Shown one piece after another: positions 6,760 to 12,991 of a stretch of DNA of 14,414 nt. The stretch comes from JBBQWZ01 sp043788745. GTDB taxonomy: Bacteria; Acidobacteriota; Terriglobia; Bryobacterales; Bryobacteraceae. The position numbers and the translations under genes are program-made. The stretch is taken from contig JAYVTO010000066.1 in NCBI GenBank assembly GCA_043788745.1, positions 1-14,414 on the forward strand. Reading direction: 5' to 3'. The notes beneath the pieces are model-generated. The model was not told the origin of the DNA, did no database searches, and saw nothing but the letters and a program-made list of their open reading frames with translations. How positions within the stretch are numbered: position 1 is the stretch's first letter; each line of letters starts with the position of its first letter.

Positions 6760-6922
6760 GGCTGGCCCGGACGGCTCTTTCGTCGCTTACCGTCAATGAG
6801 TGACGGCCCTTGGCACGGCGGCGGCTAAGCACGGCCTGGCCATCTTTTGTCTTCATGCGGGAGCGGAAACCATGCTTCTTGGCGCGCTTGCGGTTGTTCG
6901 GCTGAAACGTTCTCTTTGGCAT
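6755..6922 (-). CDS. rpmH: 50S ribosomal protein L34
   Basis: A 55-aa, strongly basic large-subunit ribosomal protein. The sequence MPKRTFQPNNRKRAKKHGFR and the following SRMKTKDGQAVLSRRRAKGR match the family closely. L34 usually ends soon after LTV; here SDERAVRASH adds about ten residues, and the stop TAA overlaps the probable ATT start of rnpA. The frame stays open upstream to 7162, but the family start fixes ATG 6922. The ribosome binding site is weak (AAGTAA). It is the first gene of the minus-strand cluster and has an extended -10 promoter about 70 bases upstream. Confidence 0.97.
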   Translation of the reverse strand: MPKRTFQPNNRKRAKKHGFRSRMKTKDGQAVLSRRRAKGRHSLTVSDERAVRASH

Positions 6923-6992
6923 TTTGTTACTTGCGTTGCGCGGGCGGCAGGCTGGCGCGCTTCCTTTACATAGATCGGGGTTCGACGTTTCG

Positions 6993-7001
6993 ATTATAGC
7001 A
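6993..7001 (-). promoter_or_regulatory. Extended -10 promoter for the rpmH cluster
   Basis: On the minus strand TGCTATAAT (7001-6993) is a perfect extended -10 element (TGnTATAAT). No good -35 hexamer is present at the usual distance, as is common for extended -10 promoters. The predicted transcript start near 6986 gives a leader of about 64 bases before rpmH at 6922. Confidence 0.7.
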
Positions 7002-7143
7002 AATGCCTCGGGCGCGAGCAGGGTTGGAGAGTCCGTTTGCGGTTGTGAGAGGCCCGGTTTGATGATTCGCGCTCCGGTTCTGCACGCGCGACAGCGTTGC
7101 GGTTGGTTGCGCCAAGTGCTCCGGAGTGCCTGAAAACAGGGCC

Positions 7144-7152
7144 TGTGGAAAA
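7144..7152 (-). promoter_or_regulatory. Single DnaA-box match
   Basis: The minus strand reads TTTTCCACA at 7152-7144, which fits the DnaA-box consensus TTWTNCACA. It stands at the edge of the AT-rich tract and beside the odd palindrome ACAGG-g-CCTGT. I found no further good boxes nearby, so this is a possible DnaA-regulated site and not a demonstrated origin. Confidence 0.4.
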
Positions 7153-7211
7153 TAAAATGCAAGAAGATGCAAAAAATGGCCTAAAAATGAGTGTTTTGTG
7201 CGTTTTTACCC

Positions 7212-7240
7212 TTTACAGGGGTTCTTCGTTCCGTTATCAT
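7212..7240 (+). promoter_or_regulatory. Sigma-70 type promoter for hup
   Basis: TTTACA (7212-7217, 5/6 to TTGACA) and TATCAT (7235-7240, 5/6 to TATAAT) are separated by the ideal 17 bases. The predicted start near 7247 implies a leader of about 145 bases before the HU gene. Confidence 0.75.
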
Positions 7241-7252
7241 TTGGTAGCGTTT

Positions 7253-7314
7253 GGCATTGGCGACCGCATGGTACGCCGATGCCGGGCAGCGTTTTGCAGG
7301 TCTTTCGAGAGACC
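7253..7314 (+). promoter_or_regulatory. Structured 5' leader of hup (two hairpins)
   Basis: GGCATTGGCG (7253-7262) pairs with CGCCGATGCC (7274-7283) as a 10-bp stem with one G-U pair and an 11-base loop. A second stem, GGTCT (7299-7303) with AGACC (7310-7314), encloses TTCGAG. Both lie just downstream of the predicted transcript start and well before the ribosome binding site at 7381-7387. They may stabilise the mRNA or mediate control. No known riboswitch class is recognised. Confidence 0.55.
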
Positions 7315-7391
7315 ACAAAGCGATGCAACCGAGGATTTCTTGAAAGCAAGCGATCCGACAAAATTGGGAGAATCTGTTTTAAAGGAGCAAT

Positions 7392-7697
7392 ATGGCAGCA
7401 GCACGCATGACACAATCGCAACTGATTAAGGAACTCGCGGCAGCCTGTGAAGTGAGCAACAAGGTGGCGAAGTTGTTCGTTACCACGTTTGCCGACATGG
7501 CCGTGAAAGAGACGAAGAAGAACGGCTTGTTCGTACTGCCGGGCATCGGACGCCTGGTGCGCGTGGACCGCAAGGCGCGCATGGGCCGCAATCCGGCGAC
7601 GGGCGCGGCGATCAAGATCCCGGCTAAGAAGGTCGTGAAGTTCCGCGTGGCGAAGACCGTTCGCGACGCGATCGTTCCGCCGAAGGTGAAGAAGTAG
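7392..7697 (+). CDS. hup: HU-family DNA-binding protein
   Basis: A 101-aa histone-like nucleoid protein that binds and bends DNA as a dimer. The N-terminal helical part (QLIKELAAACEVSNKVAKLF) is followed by the beta-saddle GLFVLPGIGRLVRVDRKARM and the DNA-intercalating arm motif GRNPATG (65-71, Pro68), then IKIPAKKVVKFRVAKTVRDAI. The length is slightly above the usual 90 because of the MAAAR start and a PPKVKK tail. ATG 7392 is favoured over ATG 7407 by a strong AAAGGAG at 7381-7387. It is a single-gene unit with its own promoter, long leader and terminator. HU and IHF subunits cannot be told apart with certainty by eye, but this most resembles HU. Confidence 0.96.
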   Translation: MAAARMTQSQLIKELAAACEVSNKVAKLFVTTFADMAVKETKKNGLFVLPGIGRLVRVDRKARMGRNPATGAAIKIPAKKVVKFRVAKTVRDAIVPPKVKK

Positions 7698-7718
7698 TTT
7701 CGGCTCTCCGAAACGAAG

Positions 7719-7756
7719 AAACCCCGCCGGGCCTTGTGCCTTGGCGGGGTTTTGTT
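7719..7756 (+). terminator. Strong intrinsic terminator after hup, possibly bidirectional
   Basis: AAACCCCGCC (7719-7728) pairs perfectly with GGCGGGGTTT (7743-7752) across a 14-base loop and runs into a T-rich tract that continues past 7756. It begins 21 bases after the HU stop. The other strand has TTTCTTCGTTT after the same stem, so it could also end transcripts coming from tatA. Confidence 0.9.
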
Positions 7757-7773
7757 TTTGGTAGCCGCGCGGT

Positions 7774-7817
7774 GTTGAGATCCGCACGGGGTTGAATCCG
7801 GATAGCCGACGCTCAAC
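7774..7817. other. Dyad between the hup terminator and tatA
   Basis: GTTGAG (7774-7779) pairs with CTCAAC (7812-7817), and immediately inside it ATCCG (7780-7784) pairs with CGGAT (7799-7803), with an eight-base bulge on the right side only. It lies downstream of tatA on the minus strand and upstream of the shared terminator. It may protect the 3' end of the tatA message, or mean nothing. Confidence 0.3.
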
Positions 7818-7838
7818 GTGCGAGCGCCCCAGGAAGCC

Positions 7839-8009
7839 TTACGCCTGCTTCTTTTCTTCGGGTTTGTGGTCCTCTTCTTTCAATGAGTTCTTGAAGTTCT
7901 TGATTCCTTCTCCAAGACCCTTAGCCAGTTCGGGGATCTTTTTGCCGCCGAAGAGCAGCAAAGCAACCGCCAGAATGATCACGAGTTCCATTGGGCCGAT
8001 GTTGCGCAT
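7839..8009 (-). CDS. tatA: Sec-independent translocase subunit TatA
   Basis: A 56-aa inner-membrane protein that forms the pore-like part of the twin-arginine translocase, which exports folded proteins. It begins MRNIGPMELVIILAVALLLF, giving a single membrane helix (about 7-20). The family hinge FGGKKIPEL and the amphipathic helix AKGLGEGIKNFKNSL follow, then a short charged tail (EEDHKPEEKKQA). The FG pair and the Pro after the hinge are present. Start ATG 8009 has an excellent AAGGAGG at 8020-8014. TatA and TatB/TatE are similar; the short length and FGGKKIPEL favour TatA. No tatB or tatC lies nearby, so it is an orphan locus here. Confidence 0.95.
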   Translation of the reverse strand: MRNIGPMELVIILAVALLLFGGKKIPELAKGLGEGIKNFKNSLKEEDHKPEEKKQA

Positions 8010-8030
8010 GTGGCCTCCTTACTAGTCTTC

Positions 8031-8060
8031 ATTGTAGGGACGCTTCCCGAACGGCGTCAA
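8031..8060 (-). promoter_or_regulatory. Sigma-70 type promoter for tatA
   Basis: On the minus strand TTGACG (8060-8055, 5/6) and TACAAT (8036-8031, 5/6) are 18 bases apart. The predicted start near 8024 leaves a very short leader that begins just before the AAGGAGG ribosome binding site. Confidence 0.75.
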
Positions 8061-8105
8061 GCCAGCCAAAACCCGGGGATGGCCGGCGGCAGGTAGACTT
8101 GGGGT

Positions 8106-8258
8106 ATGCCTAAGCGCAAAGGCTTCGATCAAAAGAAGGAAGTGCGGGCGATCGCGCGGGAACGCGTCGGCACGGTTCCGGCGAGCCGGCCGTTGGTTCC
8201 GAAGACGGAACGCAAGAAGCCCAAGTACAAGAAGCCACCGGGCGAAGAAGACAGTTAG
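8106..8258 (+). CDS. Small basic protein, 50 aa, function unknown
   Basis: A 50-codon frame from ATG 8106 to TAG 8258. The protein is rich in Lys and Arg (MPKRKGFDQKKEVRAIARER, then TERKKPKYKKPP) and ends acidic (GEEDS). It has no membrane segment and no Cys. Such composition fits a small ribosome-, RNA- or DNA-associated protein, but I recognise no family and assign no function. No strong ribosome binding site precedes it. It is divergent from tatA, about 70 bases from the tatA promoter. The codon choice resembles neighbouring genes, which supports it being real. Confidence 0.6.
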   Translation: MPKRKGFDQKKEVRAIARERVGTVPASRPLVPKTERKKPKYKKPPGEEDS

Positions 8259-8305
8259 GCCGTTGGCGATCTTATTAGCGGACCGCCGCCCAATGGCGAT
8301 GCGCT

Positions 8306-8644
8306 ATGATTTCAGCTAACGTGATCCACGACTTTAGCCGCAGAACACGCTTTCTGATACCCGTCATCGGGTTACTGGTGGTGTCCGTGGTGTGCGCCTC
8401 GACGCGCGCTAAGTTGAGTATGTACGACCCGCCGGGGTCGCAAAGCCGCATCACGGCGATGGCTACGAAGTTACACGAGTGCAAGATGAATCCGGTCCAG
8501 ATTGCGCCCGAGCAGCAGGTGGTGGAAGTCTTACCGCTGCCGGAAGACCCTCCCGTGCCGAAGGATCTGCCGAGACCGGTTCCCGTTTCGGCGCCTCACT
8601 ACGGCAAATCCCTCTTCTTGCGCCCGCCACCTGCTTTCGCGTAG
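8306..8644 (+). CDS. Small membrane-anchored, Pro-rich protein, function unknown
   Basis: A 112-aa frame with a short basic N-terminus (SRRTR), one hydrophobic segment at about 16-32 (LIPVIGLLVVSVVCAS) and a C-terminal half rich in Pro, Val and Glu (VEVLPLPEDPPVPKDLPRP). It would be anchored in or exported across the inner membrane, with the Pro-rich part in the periplasm. I recognise no family. The ribosome binding site for ATG 8306 is weak. It ends 42 bases before the efflux adaptor gene on the same strand, so it could be a leader gene of that operon, but nothing in its sequence links it to efflux. It is not a recognisable regulator. Confidence 0.5.
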   Translation: MISANVIHDFSRRTRFLIPVIGLLVVSVVCASTRAKLSMYDPPGSQSRITAMATKLHECKMNPVQIAPEQQVVEVLPLPEDPPVPKDLPRPVPVSAPHYGKSLFLRPPPAFA

Positions 8645-8686
8645 GCGAAGTCTGTTTGTTTTTTCATTACGAGGAGGGTTCGAAAA

Positions 8687-9904
8687 ATGACACGTCCGAT
8701 TTGGGGCGGTGACCGTGCCGTGCTGTATGTGTGTCTCGCGACGGTTTTCCTGACGCTGACCGGCTGCACTGCGCCTCCAGTGGCAGAGGGGCGTTCCGAG
8801 CCCGAGTTGGTTACGGTCGCAGCGGCGCGCGTGACGCGGGAAGACCTGGGCCGCGATGTTTCAATCAACGGGGAGTTTCGGCCGTATCAAGAGGTGGAGT
8901 TGCATGCCAAGGTCGCCGGCTACTTAAAAACGATCTCCGTGGATGTCGGGGATCACGTGCAGGCCGGTCAGGTGGTGGCGACGCTTGAGATTCCGGAGAA
9001 CGCGAATGAAGCGGCACAGGCGCTGGCGTCGAAGCGACGCGCGGAAGCGGATCTCGTGCGGGCGCGAACGGATCTGGCCCGAGCGGAAACCCAACACCAA
9101 AACGCGCATGTGATTCTGACGCGCATGGAGCAGGTGGCGAAGTCGCGGCCGAACCTGATTGCGATGCAGGAGCTAGACGATGTGCGCACTCGCGATCTTT
9201 TGGCGGAAGGCCAGATCGATACGGCGCGAGCGTCGATTACGGCGGCGCAGGAGCAAGTGCGCGCGGCGGAGGCGGCGGAAGAACGTGGCAAGACGATGGC
9301 TGGCTATTCGCGAATCACATCACCGTTCGCTGGAGTGGTGAGCAAGCGCTATGCGGATCTGGGAGCGCTGATTCAGCAGGGTACGGCGTCGAGTTCGCAA
9401 GCGATGCCGATTGTGAGGATCTCTGACATATCGCGGTTGCGCGTGGTGTTGGCGGTTCCGGAGAGCGCAGTCGCCAGCATCAAGGCCGGCTCTTCCGTAA
9501 CGATGTACGTCGAAGCGTTGAAGAGGTCATATCAGGGGAGAGTGTCGCGATTTGCGGATCGGCTGCAGGACGGAACGCGGACGATGGAGACGCAAGTGGA
9601 TCTCGACAATCCGCGGGCCGAGCTAAAGCCCGGCATGTTTGCGACAGCGGTTCTGTCGCTGGAGCGGCACGAGGCTACGCTAGCGGTTCCGGTGCAAAGC
9701 GTATTCCTGGTGAAGAATGTTCCTCACGTGTATCACGTCGACGGGCAGGGCAGGATCGAAGACAAAGAGGTCCGGACAGGGCTCGAGACGCCAGAGAAGA
9801 TCGAGATTGCGGCGGGGCTGGCTGAGGGTGACGTTGTGGTTACAGGTGGGCGCGGGCAGGTTCGGCCGGGGCAAGTGGTGAAGCCGAAGATCGGAGACAA
9901 GTAG
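8687..9904 (+). CDS. RND efflux periplasmic adaptor (membrane fusion protein)
   Basis: A 405-aa adaptor of the HlyD/AcrA type that bridges the inner-membrane pump and the outer-membrane channel. A signal peptide ends in lipobox LTGC (24-27), so Cys27 is probably lipidated and the protein tethered. The split biotinyl-lipoyl domain is seen as AKVAGYLKTISVDVGDHVQAG (about 74-94) and later YSRITSPFAGVVSKRYADLG (about 207-226). Between them is an alpha-helical hairpin rich in Ala, Glu and Arg. A beta-barrel domain (LRVVLAVPESAV) and a membrane-proximal domain (VPVQSVFLVKN) follow. Start ATG 8687 has GAGGAGGG at 8671-8678. The stop is directly abutted by the permease ATG. The length is normal. The substrate cannot be told from the sequence. 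Confidence 0.95.
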   Translation: MTRPIWGGDRAVLYVCLATVFLTLTGCTAPPVAEGRSEPELVTVAAARVTREDLGRDVSINGEFRPYQEVELHAKVAGYLKTISVDVGDHVQAGQVVATLEIPENANEAAQALASKRRAEADLVRARTDLARAETQHQNAHVILTRMEQVAKSRPNLIAMQELDDVRTRDLLAEGQIDTARASITAAQEQVRAAEAAEERGKTMAGYSRITSPFAGVVSKRYADLGALIQQGTASSSQAMPIVRISDISRLRVVLAVPESAVASIKAGSSVTMYVEALKRSYQGRVSRFADRLQDGTRTMETQVDLDNPRAELKPGMFATAVLSLERHEATLAVPVQSVFLVKNVPHVYHVDGQGRIEDKEVRTGLETPEKIEIAAGLAEGDVVVTGGRGQVRPGQVVKPKIGDK

Positions 9905-12900
9905 ATGTCTGGTTTCGCGATTCGGAATCCATATCTCATTGTCGTGCTGTGCCTGGTGATTTTGCTGCTTGGCGGCGTCGCGGTTGCCTTGCTGCCGGTG
10001 GATCTTTTCCCGCGCATTAATATTCCCGTCGTGGTGGTCGCAACGTTCTATAGCGGGATGCCTCCGCAAGAGATTGAGGCAGACATCACGTCGCGGTTGG
10101 AGCGATACTTCACGCTGGCGGATGGCATCGATCATATCGAGAGCCGATCGCTGTCCGGCGTGAGCTTGTTGCGGCTCTATTTTCAGCCGGGCACAAGCGG
10201 CGATTCCGCGGCTAGCAATGTAGCGAGTATCGCGATGTCGAATTTACGAAAGCTTCCGCAAGGCACGCTTCCGCCCGTGGTCATGAAATTCGACGCATCC
10301 AGTCTTCCGGTTTGTTTGGTGACCGGGCGTGGCGAAGGCCTGACCGAGGCTGCGCTGCGCGATCTGATGTCGGTGCCGGTGCGCAATCAGTTGGCCGGTA
10401 TTCCGGGCGCGTCACTGGCGCAGCCGTTTGGCGGGCGCACGCGGCAGATCATGATTTACGCCGAACCTTCGAAGCTCGAGGCGTTCCAGTTGAGTCCGAT
10501 GGATGTGGTTCGCGCGATCAACGATTCGAACGTGGTGCTGCCGGCGGGCGATGTGCGGATTGGCAAGGTCGACTACAACCTGTACAGCAACTCGTTGATC
10601 GAGGACGTGCAGGACATCAATCGTGTGCCGATCAAGAGGAACGGCAGCGCGATGGTGACGATCGGCGATATCGGAGTGGCGAAGGATGGCGAAGCACTGC
10701 AGTACAACATCGTTCGCATCAACGGGCAGCGGTCTGTCTATTTTCCGGTATTGAAGCAAGGCGGTGACGCGAACACGATCGCGGTGGTCGACGGCGTGCG
10801 CGAGAAGTTGAAGCACCTGGTAGACGTTCCGCAGGAGTTGAAGACCGACGTGGTGTTCGATCAATCTTTGTTCGTCAAACGATCGATCCAGACGTTGCTT
10901 GAGGAGGGCGCGATTGGATTGGTGTTGACGTCGTTGATGGTGCTGCTTTTCCTGGGAAGTTTTCGGGCGACAATCGCGGTTTGCCTGGCAATTCCGTTGT
11001 CGGCATTGGCGACGTTTCTCGCGCTGTGGCTGAGCGGCAACACGATTAACACGATGGTGTTGGGCGGCTTGGCGCTGGCGTTCTCGCGCATCATCGACAA
11101 TTCGGTGATTGTACTGGAGAACATCTACCGGCACCTGGAGCTGGGCGATTCTTCGGCTCTGGCGGCAGAGAAGGGCGGTCGCGAGGTCGCTCTGCCCGTG
11201 CTGGCCGCGACGCTCACTACGGTCGTCGTGTTCTTCCCCGTGGTGCTTTTATTCGGCGTCAGCAAGTTTCTGTTCAGTGCCTTGGCGTTGGCAGTGGTGT
11301 TGTCGCTATTTGCGTCGTACGCCGTGGCGTTGACGGTTGTGCCGGTGTTTTGCGCGCGATTCATTCATTCGGATGTCGGCGCTCCGAAGAAGTTTTCGTT
11401 TCAGAATTTCTTGAAGAAGGTTTTGGATCTCTACGAAGTGTTGGCAAAGCGCGCGCTGCAGGCTCCGGTGGCGGTGCTGGTTGGGTGGTTGCTGCTGTTC
11501 GCGGTAAGCTTCGCGGTTTGGCCGCGTATCGGACAGTCCTTCTTTCCGCGAACGGACGCGGGGCAGTTTGTGGCGAACGTGAAGGCTCCGACGGGCACGC
11601 GGCTGGAGGACACGGAAAAGAAAATGACGCGCGTGGAAGAGATCATTCGCAAGACGGTGGACGCGAAGGATCTCGACATCATCGTATCGAATATCGGCAT
11701 CACGCCGGAGTTTCCCGCGATCTACTCGCAGAACACAGGGCAGCATTCGTCGGTGGTGCAGGCGTCGTTCAAAGAGGATCACAAGACGGGCAGCTACGAG
11801 TACATGCGCCGTGTACGGAAGGCGCTTGGCAGCGAGATGCCGGAGTTGGAGACGTTCTTTCAGTCGGGCGGGCTGGTGGATTCGGTCGTCAACATGGGCG
11901 TGGCCGCGCCGATCGATATCAAGATCATTAGCGGCGATATTTTGCGGTCGCACAAGGTCGCGGAAGAAATCGCGGCGCAGGTGCGAAAATTGCCGGAAGT
12001 GGAGCAAGTGTTCATCCCGCAGGATGTCGATGCGCCTGTGTTGCGACTACAAGTTGATCGCGTACGCGCGGCTGCGGCGGGTTTGCAACAGCGGGAGATT
12101 GTGAGCAACGTGATTACGGCTCTGACATCGAATCAGATGATCGGGCCCGGCTACTGGGTGGATCCGAAGACCGGTCGCGACTTCCTGTTGACGGTGCAGT
12201 TCGCGGAGAATCGAATCAAGAATCTGACCGATTTGCGGAGCATACCGTTGCACGCGGCGGGGCAACCGTTGCCGATTCGTTTGGATACCATCTCGGAACT
12301 TCGACGCATGGAAGCACCGATTGTAATCGACCACAGCCAACTGCGCCCAGTGGTGGATGTGTATGTACAGACGCGCGGCGAGGATCTGGCGCGGGCGGGC
12401 AAAGGCATCGACAAGATTGTCGCGGCGACCAAAATTCCGTCGAATATGTCGATTCAAGTGGTGGGCATGATCGAGAGCATGCGGCAAGCGTTCCGCAGTT
12501 TTGCGGTAGGGCTGGGGCTTTCGGTGGTGTTGCTGTTCCTGATTCTGGTGGCGCAGTTCCGGTCGTTCAAGGATCCGTTCATCATTCTGCTGGCCGTTCC
12601 GCCTGGACTGATTGGCGTGCTGATGACGCTGGGATTCACGAAAACTACGTTGAATGTGCAGTCGCTGTTGGGCGTGCTGATGATGGTGGGCATTGTGGTA
12701 TCAAACAGCATTCTCATTGTGGAGTTCACGCATCACTTGCGTGATCAAGGACTGGCAGTTGGCGATGCAGTCCTGCAGGCGTGCCGGATCCGCTTGCGAC
12801 CGGTACTGATGACATCGATTGCGACGTTGCTGGGGTTACTGCCGATGGCGCTGGCGTCGGGGACGGGCAGCGAAGCGTATGCTCCGCTCGCCCGGGCGAT

Positions 12901-12991
12901 TATCGGTGGGCTTTCCGTTTCTCTGATTGCGACCGTTTTTGTTGTGCCTTGCGCATATCTGTTGGTGTACGGCGGTAAGGAGTCGGCATGA
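9905..12991 (+). CDS. RND efflux transporter permease (HAE-like)
   Basis: A 1028-aa inner-membrane pump driven by the proton gradient, with the RND plan of 12 membrane helices and two large periplasmic loops. Seen: TM1 near 8-30, PVDLFPRINIPVV after it, the first-half membrane core after about 335, and the second-half core from about 865. The TM4 motif is GGLALAFSRIIDNSVIVLEN, with Asp398-Asn399 where AcrB has Asp407-Asp408. The TM10 motif is GIVVSNSILIVEF, with Ser933 where AcrB has Lys940. RLRPVLMTS is conserved. It lacks the heavy-metal (CzcA-type) TM4 signature, so a hydrophobic or drug-like substrate is more likely; this is an inference. ATG 9905 follows the adaptor stop without a gap and has GGAG at 9893-9896. 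It overlaps the TolC gene by four bases. Confidence 0.95.
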   Translation: MSGFAIRNPYLIVVLCLVILLLGGVAVALLPVDLFPRINIPVVVVATFYSGMPPQEIEADITSRLERYFTLADGIDHIESRSLSGVSLLRLYFQPGTSGDSAASNVASIAMSNLRKLPQGTLPPVVMKFDASSLPVCLVTGRGEGLTEAALRDLMSVPVRNQLAGIPGASLAQPFGGRTRQIMIYAEPSKLEAFQLSPMDVVRAINDSNVVLPAGDVRIGKVDYNLYSNSLIEDVQDINRVPIKRNGSAMVTIGDIGVAKDGEALQYNIVRINGQRSVYFPVLKQGGDANTIAVVDGVREKLKHLVDVPQELKTDVVFDQSLFVKRSIQTLLEEGAIGLVLTSLMVLLFLGSFRATIAVCLAIPLSALATFLALWLSGNTINTMVLGGLALAFSRIIDNSVIVLENIYRHLELGDSSALAAEKGGREVALPVLAATLTTVVVFFPVVLLFGVSKFLFSALALAVVLSLFASYAVALTVVPVFCARFIHSDVGAPKKFSFQNFLKKVLDLYEVLAKRALQAPVAVLVGWLLLFAVSFAVWPRIGQSFFPRTDAGQFVANVKAPTGTRLEDTEKKMTRVEEIIRKTVDAKDLDIIVSNIGITPEFPAIYSQNTGQHSSVVQASFKEDHKTGSYEYMRRVRKALGSEMPELETFFQSGGLVDSVVNMGVAAPIDIKIISGDILRSHKVAEEIAAQVRKLPEVEQVFIPQDVDAPVLRLQVDRVRAAAAGLQQREIVSNVITALTSNQMIGPGYWVDPKTGRDFLLTVQFAENRIKNLTDLRSIPLHAAGQPLPIRLDTISELRRMEAPIVIDHSQLRPVVDVYVQTRGEDLARAGKGIDKIVAATKIPSNMSIQVVGMIESMRQAFRSFAVGLGLSVVLLFLILVAQFRSFKDPFIILLAVPPGLIGVLMTLGFTKTTLNVQSLLGVLMMVGIVVSNSILIVEFTHHLRDQGLAVGDAVLQACRIRLRPVLMTSIATLLGLLPMALASGTGSEAYAPLARAIIGGLSVSLIATVFVVPCAYLLVYGGKESA

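Larger units (their letters stand above)
6923..7391. other. Divergent intergenic region between rpmH and hup
   Basis: These 469 bases hold no convincing gene. From left to right they contain the rpmH leader and promoter, a GC-rich stretch with no recognised element (about 7003-7120), an AT-rich tract (about 7145-7215) with a DnaA-box match, the hup promoter (7212-7240) and the structured hup leader (7247-7391). Reading frames crossing it lack homology and a credible start, and I do not annotate them. Confidence 0.7.

Noticed and set aside
6923..7162. Longer L34 starting upstream of 6922
   Set aside because: The L34 family begins at MPKRTF; the upstream residues are unrelated and the region holds the promoter.
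6923..7391. Complete replication origin
   Set aside because: Only one good DnaA box is seen and there is no dnaA in the window; a cluster of boxes would be expected.
7097..7429. 110-codon plus-strand frame across the hup promoter and leader
   Set aside because: It covers the promoter, leader and HU start, has no homology seen and poor composition.
7792..8025. 77-codon plus-strand frame opposite tatA
   Set aside because: The opposite strand encodes an unmistakable TatA with promoter and ribosome binding site.
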